DNA of 64,000 nt, taken from positions 22,774,195 through 22,838,194 of the forward strand of contig CM033394.1 of assembly GCA_019426215.1 (NCBI GenBank), in the 5' to 3' direction. Source of the stretch: Buddleja alternifolia. Taxonomy: Eukaryota; Streptophyta; Magnoliopsida; Lamiales; Scrophulariaceae. The notes beneath the pieces are model-generated. The model made no database searches. It was not told the origin of the DNA and saw nothing but the letters and a program-made list of their open reading frames with translations. Each line of letters starts with the position of its first letter. The stretch's first letter is position 1. Below are positions 32,294-45,009 of the stretch, piece by piece. The translations under genes and the position numbers were made by a program.

Positions 32294-35200
32294 ATGCCTA
32301 AGTTGGTAGAGTCAAACTATGATTCTTGGAAACTTAGAGCATTCGCGTATTTATGTTCTTGCGATAATGAAATGTGTGATGTAATTTCAGATGGCCCCTT
32401 TAAGATCATGAAAGTGATAACTCGAGCACCTGGAGCTGATGAAGCCACTCCAGATGGATATGTCGAGAAACCCAAGTTAGGAGACAATGATGCATTGTTC
32501 AACAAGATCAAGCAATGTAAGACTTCCAAAGAAATATGAGATAAGTTGGCTATTGTGTGTGAAGGTTCAACACAGATGAAGGAGAACAAGCTCTCCATAG
32601 GCATGCAAAGATTTGAGCATTTCAAAATGTAGTCCAATGAGACGCTAGAACAATTGGACGCAAGGTTTACTTTGCTTATCACAGAGTTAGCGTCTTTAGA
32701 CTAGGAGTTGACTAACAAGGAAATGGTCAATAAGATTTTTAGAAGTCTTCCAAGCAAGTATTTGATTAAGACTGTTGCTAAGAGAGAATCACAGACCTTG
32801 GAGACTCTTAGTCCAAAACATGTTTTCAGAATTAAAGGCATTTGAGTTCAAATTAGGTGAAGTCAGCGATACATCGACTGAATCAGGTGCATTAATCGCT
32901 ACCACCAAAAGTAAGAGTAAAGAGATTAGTGAGGTGAAAGTGACAGAATTAAATGAGGAAAAGGAAATGGCTTTATTGGTCAAGAAATTCAAGAAATTTC
33001 TAAGATATGAAAAGAGAAATTCTATTGGACAAACCTCATTCCAAACCCCTCCCACTGCACCAGCGCCTCAGTATCAAGCGCCAATGTATTTGGCACCTCA
33101 GTCATTAGCTTTAATTCCTTATCAAGCGCCTACAACTCCTACTCAAAATCTCTCAGCGCCAGTTGTTTCAAAGCGATTAACCACTGAACAGAAAATGAAA
33201 ACTAATTTGTGTTATAATTGCAGGAAACCAGAGCACTACCAGGTAAATTACCCTTATCAAATGTTTCTAAGCCTACAAGGCAAGACTATGCGGATAGAAA
33301 CCAACTCAGGAGCAACCTTCGCCAACAAGGTTTGCTAGCGGAATCTGAACCATTCTCCGCACCTGAAGAGGATTAGGAATCATCAGATGAAAGAAGTGAT
33401 GATGAGCCAACAAGCGACTCGGCGTTGATTTGTCTCATGTCAAGAGATGATGAAGCGTCTGACGATTCGCTACTGACACGCTAAAAGCTAACGTGCTATA
33501 ATAGCAAGTGCACTAGTCGTGTGTAGTAATAAAAGTGGACGAGAAGTCCGGATTGTCGAACCACAAGGACTTGAATTCTAGTTTACGATTTTATAACAAC
33601 AAAGATCAATACAATAAAGGTAAAATGAGTGTGAAACGCGTAAGATAAGAACAAGGTTGCACAAGTGATTTAAAACCAATTATAAAGGGAGACTAAGGCA
33701 CATGCTAGGTTCAAATTGATCAAATATACTTATAAAGGTTTTTGTTGAAGGATTACACTTATATTGTTATGGTGAGAGCTCCGAGGGTAGAGAATAACCG
33801 ATGTCTCGCGTATAAACTCCTATGCTTAGATCGTGATTTCCCAAATATTCCTATCCGAAAATCTAACCACTAAACATGCATTAACTTACTACAGCTCACT
33901 CGATTTGAATCGAACAACTTCAGTCGGGAATCTTTACCTATGTCTAGGGCAATTCCTCATTAGTTGCGGGTCATGATGTGAATTTCTTGCACCCTAAGTC
34001 AATTTTCTCCCGAAATATTCACCTAGGCATAAGATTCTAACATATAGTGATCAAGTATATGCAAGATAAGTAGAACATCAATTCACATCACATAACAATA
34101 TAAGAATAACTTCAACAATCATCTATTATAAACATAAATCACAATTTGGCCTTACATGGCCCTAGTCTTACGAATTTAGTTCATAATTGAAAGCATAAAA
34201 GACATAAGAGGAATATTCATAGACATAAATGAAATGAAAAGTTCTTAAAAACTCCCTAAATGGTGAATGATGATGGATTTTGAAATTGAGCCTTCAATCC
34301 CCAAGCTCTTTTCCTTCCTCTAGTTTTCCCTTCTCTCTCAATGATGAAGAATGGTGGAGAAATCAGATTAGGGGCTGCCCCCCTCTCCTCCAAGAATCTG
34401 AAATTGATAGTCAATGATGAAGAGTATGGGTTGCCCCTCCTTTTATAGCCAAAATTCCACTAAAGTATGCATTAAGAATTCTCATTAAAGTTCCCCAATG
34501 AGAATCCCACCTAAGGTGATGCTTAAAGTTTGGCTTTTAAGATTCCAACCAGCTAAAAAATGCTGAACTTTCGGCCCTTAAGAATTCCACCAAGCATAAC
34601 CATGTGAAAATTTCAACAAAACACATGCATGCTGCCATTTTCTTGCTTTCCAGTGCAGTCTTAGTATTGTCCTCATACACTTCTCCAAAGATCTCCAAAT
34701 TGGATGATTCAAGTCCCCATGTTCAGATAAAACATAGATCTACAACTTTCTAGAAAGACATTTTGTCCAATTCGGTCGCTAAGTATACCTAAATTACGTT
34801 TCAACATGGAGGTTGTTTCTGATTTGGCGCCCATAAAGTAAATCTACCAAGAAACACACTTATGACAACCCCTCAACACATGTGTTGAATTATGGCCAAA
34901 AGTGATTCTTACCCATCTTATAATTCTGGAATTTAGGCTGAAAAGGAGTAACATTCGGACTATCCATGCCTAGGCATGACTAGGAGGGCGCTGGGGCGTA
35001 TCCTGGCACATGTACTTCTCTGTTCGGCGCATAAATCGTATTTCCTTCACAATTATCTCTATAGACCTCCGATGTGGATGTTTCAAGTTCCCAATTGAAG
35101 CTAAGACATACATCTAAAACTTTGTAGAAGGAAACTTTGTCTAAGTCAGTCTCGAAATGTACAGAATTATCGCTCGAATGTGGTAGGAGATACATAAACC

Positions 35201-36316
35201 GCCTAGGTGTTGAAAAACATGCTTGAACTTGTTTTGTACATCGTTTTTCTTCCCTTTTCTTCATGTATTCTCATTTATTACCTGTATTCACTTAACACAC
35301 CTATTAAATGCAAATGTGACATGATTTAAGCAATAAGTGAATCCAAATCATAAGAATTACGGTCTTAAAAACACGTAAAAACACCTCTTATCAGCTACCA
35401 GAGGTAACCACTGAATTATCTCATCCTCTTTCTTATGATGAATTACTTGACAAAGTTAATGAATATTATAAAGATTGTCAAGATGCCGCCAAAATATATC
35501 AAAACCACTTCGCTATTATCTCATCGCTCACAAGTGATAAAGTAATGCTCAAAGCAGAGTTGCAAGTTCAGCAACAATGTATTGAGAAGAACCAATCACT
35601 TGAGAGTGAAATTACTCAATTGAAAACTGATCTTGATATAATAGTCAAGAGAGAAGTTGAGTTGATTGCTAGTCTCACCAAATCAGAGCAACTAGTCTCA
35701 TCATTATCAAAAGCTTCAAGAAAGTTGGATAATGTGACTGAGGTAACAAGAATGTTTGGTGAAAAGACCGGTTTAGGATGCAATAAATTCGGTAAACAAC
35801 CAAATAGATCTAAGGTTACGGCAAACAACAAAGAAATGGGTGTTTTCTTTGTTGAGAAAAGTTCACAAAGTCAAACACTAAATGATCCAAGCGACAATGG
35901 TACGAGGTTAAATGAGAAAGCCAAAGCTGACTTAGGCAAGGGAAAGGCGAAAGCAAATGTTTCACAAAGACGGGTTCATCCAAACGCTCAAAAGACTAAG
36001 GATAAACCTGACCACTGTGAATCAAGCGCTAAGCGTCAAGCACCAAAAATGCAACCCAAGCCAGAACCAAGGAAATACCAACGTCAATATCCAAGGCAGT
36101 CGAGATCATATTATCAATACTATGATGCTTATGATTTTAACTATGATTATGATTACTATTATAATTGAGGATATTATTATACACCCAAAAAGCACACACA
36201 ACACAATGTGAAACCCAAGAAGGCCAGTATTTCTACAATGAAGACTAGGCAAATATGGGCTCCTAAAGTTTTAATTCAAACCAAAGCTACTAACATTGAA
36301 GGACCCAAGAAGAATT
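32294..36316 (+). pseudogene. Gag of Sirevirus-like element C, interrupted by solo LTR H
   Basis: Starts MPKLVESNYDSWKLRAFAYL at 32,294, the UBN2/copia-gag type opening. Stops occur at 32,537 (TGA), 32,630 (TAG) and 32,702 (TAG), with a frame change near 32,810. A zinc knuckle, CYNCRKPEHYQVNYP (near 33,210-33,255), has Tyr in place of the last Cys. Solo LTR H (33,474-35,393) follows, and gag resumes at 35,399 with a coiled-coil-like stretch (QCIEKNQSLESEITQLKTDL) and a basic Tyr-rich tail (about 36,060-36,168). The unusually long gag with a coiled-coil and basic C-terminus is what one expects of Sireviruses. The normal product would form the virus-like particle and bind RNA. Confidence 0.75.
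33469..35398 (-). mobile_element. Element H: reverse-oriented Athila-type solo LTR
   Basis: 33,474-35,393 (1,920 bp) starts TGACACGCT and ends CTCTTATCA. Read on the minus strand this gives TGATAAGAG...AGCGTGTCA, with the same terminal blocks as the LTRs of element E (for example the reverse complement of 'tgcactagtcg' and of 'ggttcgacaaccc'). The target duplication GCTAC lies at 33,469-33,473 and 35,394-35,398. There is no internal region. It interrupts gag of element C. The minus-strand ORF at 34,980-35,264 is a chance frame. Confidence 0.88.
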
Positions 36317-36331
36317 AGAACTATCCTTTAA

Positions 36332-39300
36332 ATGCAGGTACCTAGAGCCAACACCGATACCTCAGTTTGGTACTTCGATAGTGGGTCATCAAGGCATATG
36401 ACTGGATCAAAAGATCTCTTAGTCAACTATCGTGCAACCAATGGTCCTCACGTAATATTCGGTGATAACTCTAAAGGTAAAACCAAAGGTATAGGTATCG
36501 TGCATAGAGGGAACATCATGATTACTGATGTATATTATGTTGACAGTCTTAAGCATAATTTGTTAAGCATTAGTCAATTTTGTGATAAACGCTTTGAAGT
36601 AAAATTTTCAAGTGACTACTGCTATGTTAACGACGTTAAGACTAAGTCTACTAAATTAAGAGGAAAAAGAACAAACAATGTGTATTTAGTGGATTGAGAT
36701 TCTACAATTGATAACAGCCCCACATGCTTTGTTGCTAAAAGTTAAAATGAATTGGGTTGGTTATGGCATAGAAAAATGAATCACCTCAACTTTAAGGCAA
36801 TCTCTCAGTTAATATCGCTAAATCTAGTCGAGGGATTACCTAAGGGTTCCTTTCAGAAAAATCGCTTATGTGATGCATGTCAAATGGGTAAACAAGTTAA
36901 ATCATCTTTTAAGAAGAAACCATGCCTATCTACTTCTAGAGTTCTTGAACTATTGCATCTAGATTTGTTTGGTCCTATTCAAATCATGAGTGTTAGTGGT
37001 AAAACGTACTCGCTAGTAATAGTTGATAATTTCTCTCGCTATACATGGGTAGAATTCCTAGCGACCAAAGATGAAACTAGTGTCAGGCTCACATCACTAA
37101 TTCGTCAATTGCAAACTTATAAAGATCTCAAGGTGATAAGAATTAGAAGCGATAGAGAAACTGGATTTACTAACCAATTTGTTGAGAAGTTTTGTATAGA
37201 TCTTGGAATACTTCATGAGTATTCTTCTCCAAGAACAACTCAACAGAATGGAGTTGCCGAGCGATGGAACAGAACTCTTAAAGAAGCCGCTAGGATAATG
37301 CTTGTAGAGTCTAAGCTGTCTCAAAGGTTTTGGGCCGAAGCTATCAATACGCTTGCTACACTCAGAATTGGTGTATGATCAACAAGCAACATGAAAAGAC
37401 TCCATATGAGTTGTGGAAGGGACGTAAGCCTAAGGTTTCATATTTTCGTGTATTTGGTTCAAAATGTTTCATTCATAACAATGAATCCCAAAGTCTAAAA
37501 ACATTTGATCCTAAAGAAAATGAGGGAATCTTTCTAGGCTATGCCAAGAATGGAAAGAGTTTTCGCATCCTAAATAAGATCAAATCGAAGGTTGAAGAGT
37601 CCATTCATGTTGTATTTCATGATGCTAACCAAGAACCGAGTAAGGTTAATCCTGATGATGTAGGAATTGAAGATCTTGCCCAACAAGCGTTACAAATCAA
37701 TCTTGGTGATGATATTGATGATGAGATATTTCTGCCAATTCCTAAGGTTACTCGTGAGGTTACAAATGATGATATTTTCAGAATCGCTAATGATCATGAA
37801 GAGAATGATCATCAAGAGCAAATTAAAGCCGTGAATGATGCAGCGACTGTGCAAGAGACAAATGAGGGTCAAGCGATTGACAATCAAGAGTCTCTCAACC
37901 CGTTCCAACCAGACAGTAAATGGCTTAGAGACCATCCACCAAAGTTAGTAACTGGGGATATTGAAGCACCTGTTAGAACTAGGTCCGCTACAATCAATGA
38001 GGCCATGTTCGCAAGTTTCTTATCTCAAATGGAACCAAAGAAAGTGGATGAAGCGCTCAGTGATTCAAGTTGGGTAGAAGCAATGCAAGAAGAGCTTAAC
38101 CAATTTGAGAGAAGCAAGGTTTGGACGTTAGTACCAAGACCAACTCACCAAGAAGTTATTGGAACTAGATGGTTGTTTAGGAACAAGATGGATGAAGATG
38201 GCATTGTTATAAGAAACAAAGCCGGATTAGTCGCTCAGGGTTATTGCCAAGAAGAGGGTATTGATTTTGATGAGACATATGCCCCAGTAGCTCGTCTTGA
38301 AGCGATTAGGATGTTCCTAGCGTTTGCCGCATTCAACAAGTTCACAGTATACCAAATGGACGTGAAGAGTGAATTCCTGAATGGTAAACTCCAAGAAGAA
38401 GTTTATGTGGAGCAACCACCAGGATTCATCAACGACCATGGCAAAAGTATGGTCTACAAATTGGATAAGACACTCTATGGCCTTAAATAAGCACCAAGAG
38501 CATGGTATGACACTCTCTCTATCTTCCTTATAGGTAAAGGCTTTTCAAAAGGCAGCGTTGATACAATGTTATTTAAAATTACCCATAATGAAGGTATTCT
38601 CTTAGTCCAAATCTATGTTGATGATATTATATTTGGTTCTACTAATAAGCGATTGTGTGAGAAATTTTTGAAAATGATGTAAGATCAATTTGAAATGAGC
38701 ATGATGGGTGAATTAACTTTCTTCTTAGGATTACAAGTTAAACAACTCCCTCAACCAAGCTAAATATACAAGAGATATGATTAACAAATTTGGTATGGAA
38801 AATGCATCATCTTCAAAAATTCTAATAAGCCAAACGCTTAAGTTAGATAAAAATAAAAGTGGGAAGAAAATTGATATCACTAACTATAGAGGTATCATTG
38901 GATCACTTCTTTATCTTACCGCTAGTAGACCTGATATTATGTTTTCGGTATGCATGTGTGCATGCTTTCAAGTTGACCCTAGAGAATCACACTTAAATGC
39001 TACCAAGAGAATTCTTAAATACTTAAAAGGCACACAGAATGTGGGGTTATGGTATCCAAAGGACTCTCTTTTTGAACTAATTGGTTATTCAGACGTAGAT
39101 TTTGCAAGATGCAAAATAGATAGAAAAAGTACTAGTGGTACATGTAAATTTCTAGGTGATAGACTAATTTCATGGCATAGTAAGAAACAACAATCCACAG
39201 CAACTTCTACCGCTGAAGCTGAGTACGTAGCCGCTGGGAGCTGTTGTCCACAAATCCTTTGGATAAGCAACAACTTAGAGATTATGGAACAATCTTAGTC

Positions 39301-39544
39301 CTACCCCAATCCATTTTGATAACCAAAGCACTTTAGCTATGACCCAAAATCCAGTCCTTCATTCTAGAACTAAACACATTGACATTCGATACCATTTCTT
39401 GCGTGACCATGTTCAAAAGAAAGATATCTCCATGCACTTCATTGGAACTGACAAACAATTGGAAGATATCTTCACCAAAGGGCTCAACGAACAACGCTTT
39501 CTCACTTTGAGAAGTGAATTAGGTATGATCAACTTAAACGCTTA
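36332..39544 (+). pseudogene. Pol of element C: protease, integrase, RT, RNase H
   Basis: Protease: WYFDSGSSRHMTG. Integrase: zinc finger (HRKMNHLNF...CDACQMGK) and D,D,E core (LHLDLFGP, IRSDRETGF, NGVAERWNRTL). A frame change near 37,355 follows, then a long readable frame 37,381-38,490. RT motifs: [24 protein letters not shown] and YVDDIIFGS, with the catalytic YVDD at 38,614-38,625 intact. TAA at 38,488-38,490 replaces Gln in GLKQAPRAWY, and TAA near 38,761 plus TAG at 39,296 are further lesions. RNase H: YSDVDFARCKIDRKSTSG, STAEAEYVAAGSCC, RTKHIDIRYHF; the normal end is FTKGLNEQRF. All catalytic boxes are legible; five or more lesions prevent translation as one polyprotein. Confidence 0.87.
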
Positions 39545-40424
39545 AATCATAAAGCATCATATTTTATAGGCATACAATTTAGGGGGAATCCACTTTAAAT
39601 TATGTTCAAAGTGTCTTTCAAAATTGAAATGAGTTATCAATTTTTGAGGGAACTTTAAAATTGTACTTGTTCCAATCTATGAGCGACTGTGATAAAAAAA
39701 TGACTTTGAAAATTTTATGCATTGATCACTAGCGCTTATCTATTATGCATGACAAAATCAATCTCTAATAAAATTAAATATCTTTTAAAATTCAAGCGAT
39801 TGATTTAAAATTTATTCAGCTTTGAGAAATTGAATTTTATTAAAACGACTACAGCGATTAAAGATTCCCACTTTAACGCTAAGAAACTTTCTCTGAAAAT
39901 CATGTATAGTTTTCATCGCTAAAAAGTAGCGTGTGGATAAGTCCAAAAAGATTAGATTTGACAACTGCCCACACGTGCTTATCAAATCAAACTGACGGTT
40001 AATGATTCCTATCTAAAAACTAGGCGGTTCAGTAACTACACCTATCTGATTACGTGTCAGTGTACTATCAGGTGCGTGTATTTCACGCTGAAAATTTCAC
40101 ATTTATTCAAGCGTTTTGAAAAAGTAACTGCGGATTTCAAACTGTTATATTCCACAGTTGTTACCCTATTTTACCGCACTTTTTGACATCCGTATTTATG
40201 TGTAAATGGCTCAGATTTAATTTTTTGTTATTTTTAAAATTAATTTCTATACACGTGTCATTCATCTACTAGTTGAGGAGTTATTTTTGCCTCCTATTTA
40301 AACCCTTCACGACCTTTACAGTAAAACTTTATCACTTCCAAAATTCTTCTACTGTAAAAGTTCTTTCTCTCCAAGGCAAAAACAATATCTTTTCTCTCCT
40401 CTACCAAAGCTTTTCAGTTCATCA
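39545..40424 (+). other. Spacer between pol and the envelope-like region of element C
   Basis: 880 bp of AT-rich DNA with no recognisable coding region. A TATA-like 'ctatttaaaccc' at about 40,295-40,306 lies about 120 bp before the envelope-like ATG and could be an internal promoter. The ORF at 40,273-40,548 overlaps the true start in another frame and is rejected. Confidence 0.45.
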
Positions 40425-43400
40425 ATGGCACCCAAATTTTCAAAATCTGCTGCCGGAAAATCCTCCAAATCTGAGAAACCAGTCACTATTAACGCCGATT
40501 TTCTTGTTAACTGGGACTATCTTTTTGATAACCAGAACTTCCCTCTAAGGATTGTTCTTCCACTCGTCCAAGAGTCTGGTTTACGTGATATGATAACTGC
40601 TGTTTTTAACATCTATGAGGAAGAAACCCTTTTCTCTTCCAGAATGCCAAAATTTTCGACGACGAAAACTCCATTTCCTACGTCTTTCCCTTTGCCCGTG
40701 AGACCTTCGTCCTCATGCCTTCCCTTATTTCATCTTTACTAAATTTGTCAAATAATGGTGGCGAAGTTGAAAATGTCACTCTTGGTGATGCTACCAAAGT
40801 CTGGGCTTTAATCAAGAAGGATGAAATTGAAGCTGCCTATGAACCCAACTTCAAAAAGAATGACATGAAGGGCGAACATGTCATTCTGGCTGACATCTGC
40901 GCGAAGATGATAGAGTGCAGAAAGGGTAGTTTTGATAAAATTTCAAATATTCAATACAAAATGATGGTTACTATTTTGACCAAATTGAAGATCAATTGGT
41001 CGCTTTACCTTTTCAATCACTTCAAGTCAGCGATGGCCAAGTCGGTAAATCCCAAACCTTACAGGATTGTGCTAAGTCGTATTCTAAATGCTAGCGGTTT
41101 CATAGACATCGCTGGAAAGAAAGTACCAGCGCTTAAGTTCTATGGGAAGAAGATGATCAGTGAGCTACTCATACCACAAAAACGTGGCGGTGCAGCTGTT
41201 CCCAAAGAAGAGCGTGAGCGACTTCTTACCGAAGGAGTTGTTCACAACGATGATGAAGAGCAAGCTTCTCCGTCTTCATCATCATCTTCATCGAAAGAAG
41301 CAGTGATGGTTAAGCGACCAAAATGAAGATCATTGTTAAGGTCGCCGAGCCAGCCAAGCCAGCAAAGTAACAAAAGAAGAAGTTGGAGCCCAAGAAGAAA
41401 CAGAAGTCTCCCTCTCCTTATCCCAAATCACCCTCTCCTCCTCCAACGTTTATCTTCTCTCAGGAAGAGGAAGAAGAAGTACTGCTTGCCCGAAGGCGTA
41501 CTTCTTTATCCACTCCAGCTGCATAAACAAGCGCTCCAGTAGAGCCAGCGCTTGAAGAACCAGTGAGTGTCCCTCTTCCTTCTTCTGACGTTGTTCCTGA
41601 AACCAGCTTAGAACCCAAAGTCACTACTCCATCTGAGAGGCTTTCCTATGTTCAGGGTAAGTACTTGTGCTAAGAAAAGTATTATATCCTTTCCTCGTCA
41701 GTTTATAAGTCTCTAACGCTAGGATAAAATCTCTTTCAGCCGAGTGTGAAGCAAATGTCCGGACTGTTCTTAACACTCTCGAGAACTTGCATATTCCCAT
41801 CCGTGCTGATCCAATCACTTCTTTTCTTGATTTAGATCCAGAAGAAGTTGCCCTTGAGCCTGAGGAAACTGTGCCATATGTTGAAACAGATCAAGCGACT
41901 GCACCAGTCAATGACAATCCTCAGGGTAAGCGTTTTAGTCTTTTATTTGTGATTTCTACTTAGTAGAAATTTTGCTTGCTTTTCTCAAACGCTTGCATGT
42001 ATCAGCTCAAAGTGCACAAGTTGCTGATGCACCTCACCCTCCCGAGGAAGATATAGAATTGGATGTTGATTTATCAACAGTGGTGGTAATTGCCAGAGAA
42101 GTTAGATCGGTCATTCCAGACGCTGAAATCTCACCAGCTCAGGAAGCGACTACAGATGCTGAGCAGTCGACAGAAGTGGTCCTTTTGTCCCCACTCCAAC
42201 TGGTCCTCCTCCTCCAATGGTTGATTTTTTTCCAATAGGCTATGATGAAGACTTGGAATATTATTATGCCTGGAGAGAAAAGACGTTTAGGCAATTGATT
42301 GATATGGAGCTCAATTTTCAATCTACGCTCCATAATCCTGATCTCTCTGATGCTCGGAAGACAGCATTTTTCGAGTCACTTGCCAATGGTGACGTTATTT
42401 CAATGAAAGATCTCATCACTCGTTTAGAATATTTGGAAATTCCCCAAAAAGATTTTGCAGAGTTCGAAAGCAAACGCTTTTAAGAAGTTGGCAAAAGCCT
42501 AGAACGAAGTTATCCTTTCCGCCGAACTCAAATCCAGATAAGGAATCCTCATATTGGCAACTGGGGAAAGAATCCAGATGAAGATCTGTTGAACAAAATA
42601 GGTTATTCAGCATTTCCAAAAGTTGTTCATTCAGAAACAAATTTGTCCTTAGCTAAACCCTTACGCTTATGGAAGGGAAAGGGTGTAGCAACTCAAGAAC
42701 ACCCTAACCCTATTAATCAGTGGGTTGAAGATGAAGCAAGAGAGTACCTAGCTAAAGTCTGGGCAGACAATTATTTGCAAGAAAAATCGCGTTTTAAGAA
42801 ACTGCTAAACGCTCAGACTGATTCAGAATTGAATGCAACTCTCAGCAATCGATGGAAAATGGACACTAGAAGATGGGCAGAGGAATTTGTTTTGCATTGT
42901 CATACAATTGATGAGATGCTTAGATATCTATTTCTATTCAATTTTGGAATAGAGTACAGACGTAGAGGATATGCTTTGTTTTTGCTTCACAGGCATGAAT
43001 CTCTTGTAGGTCCAATCAGTCAGTTACCCTACTTTCGAAAAGGCATTGAAGGCTACATCTGAGAACAACTTAGATAAATCAGCCAAGGGGGTTATGAATT
43101 TTGCTCAGCGACTCCAGTTTGATTTAAATGAAGATGTTTCCTCAAGCAAGCGACGTGCACTTCAAGGACCTAGCCATCAAGTATTCTTGACTGATGATTT
43201 TGCAGTATTTCACATAGACAGGAGAGCAATTGTAGAAAATACACAATCGCTGGACATCACATTCGCTGAATATTTTAGCCTGAATCATTTCAAAGGCTAT
43301 AATCTTCACCCTGTCCTCTTTTGTGAACAGAACATACAAGTGGCCAAGATGATGTCGCTTATTTGGCTAGTGGACCAAGAAGCTGCCAGAGCGCTGATGC

Positions 43401-44751
43401 CGTTTATTTTGGACTATTACAACTCTAACAGTTCAGGAGTTGATCTGTCGGAAGGAGTGCCACTTGCACTAAGCAACGAAGAGCGTGGAGACGCTATATT
43501 CTTTATCCCGCAGACCAACCTGATTAGTCCAAGGCATGTCATGGAAGCAATTGGCCTACTCTGGGTTATCACTATTGAACATCCAGCTCCTCAGATCGAA
43601 GTTGTTGCAATGGAAGAGGAACAAACTCCTCCTATGGAAGTCGCTCAACCCATAAACGCTGATATGCAAGATGTCACTCCCAGCGCTCCAGCAGTCTAGG
43701 TTTCCCTAGTTGAAAAAGTTGTTCAAATTGAGGCCACAACTCAGACCCTTGACTTAGCGATAGAAGAAACTCATGCTGAAATAGCCGCAGAACCTTAAGA
43801 GCCTTTTATTCTCGATAAAACCAAAGGCAAGGCTGCTATATCTAGCTCATACGGACTCATTTCGTCCCCTAAGCGTTCTTCTTCAAACTCGGACTCAGAC
43901 AGTGATCTAGATGCTCGAGACTTCAGACAAGCAGTACGGAACTCGCTCAGCAACATTGAGGGTTCTTGCTCAAAGATTTTTGACACAGCTGATAGGCACA
44001 TCCGAATAATGTCTGACACTCGAAGCCGTGATATTTCAAACGCTGCTACCAAAAGTACTATTGCCATCATGGACAGCATATCACCTCTGATCGCTGGACT
44101 CTCCGCAAAATTCAATCGTCATCTAGCCCAGAACGCTTCAGCTGATATTGAGAGGCACAATTCTTCAAATGTCATTGCTTAGAGTATCGCTCAACAAGTC
44201 ACTCTACTTGTTGAAGAAGTTCGGCTATTGCGCAAACTCAACTGAAAACCTCTCTTGATGATGCCAAGAAGGGGAAAATGAGAAAGAAAAGTATCAAACG
44301 TCCAAAGCCTTGAAAGAATCAATCTCCAAAACCGATAACAAGTACTGGAGTTCTATGTTCGATGAAATAGCAGGTATAAAGAAAATGCTAACTAAGAAGT
44401 GCAAGACCAAGATATTATCAAGGCAGGCACAGGCTTCCAGACTTAGACATCGAATTCTTAGAAAGTATGGGTTTTCATCTATATGCCAGACCGCTTAGAA
44501 GGCCTTTAAAATGGAAATCCACCAATGATCGAAGACAAGACATTATTTACCATGACTTGATCTGAGAACTTGGAATCCCTCCGAGGGATTGGGTGGAAAG
44601 ATTTTTAGAGTTAAAGGAGAGTGTTAAACATAGAAGACATGATTTTGATGAAGTCCAGTACACTACCATGATAGACATTGATCGACTCTTGCTGGACTTA
44701 GCAAATGAAATCTATCAAGGAAAAGAAATGTCTAAGCGACAAAGAAGATGA
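40425..44751 (+). pseudogene. Envelope-like ORF of element C with two introns
   Basis: Starts MAPKFSKSAAGKSSKSEKPV at 40,425. After a frame change near 40,650, the next block (about 40,775-41,326) includes GEHVILADICAKMIECRKGS and FNHFKSAMAKSVNPKPYRIV, the 'putative plant transposon protein' pattern also seen after pol in Athila. A Pro/Ser/Glu-rich linker follows. Two GT-AG introns, 41,657-41,739 and 41,926-42,005, both phase 1, keep the frame open across exon 41,740-41,925. Later readable blocks are 42,217-42,480, 42,589-43,060 (WVEDEAREYLAKVWADNYLQ), 43,062-43,697, 43,700-44,180, and an end TMIDIDRLLLDLANEIYQGK...SKRQRR with stop at about 44,749-44,751. Stops and frame changes separate them. 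No convincing transmembrane span is seen, so 'envelope-like' refers to position only. Confidence 0.6.
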
Positions 44752-45009
44752 TGCCTCGTTTCTTTTTCTTCTCTTTATATGTTGTTGTTGTTTTAAATTC
44801 TTTACTCTCAGCACAATCATCTGTATAATTTGTTTAAAATTATATGAATGAATGATTGAATGTTGAAACACCTTGTTGAGGCTAATCTAACAACTAACTA
44901 ACTTTCTAATGCTAACTTATATTTATTTGGGCTTTTCTTTAAAAACTCTTAAACTATAAATAAGTTATAAGAGGTAAAGGTCTTACCATAATCAAAAAGG
45001 GGAAAATTG
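44752..45009 (+). other. 3' end of the element C internal region with polypurine tract
   Basis: Non-coding. The polypurine tract aaaaaggggaaaat lies at about 44,996-45,009, directly before the 3' LTR. Confidence 0.65.
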
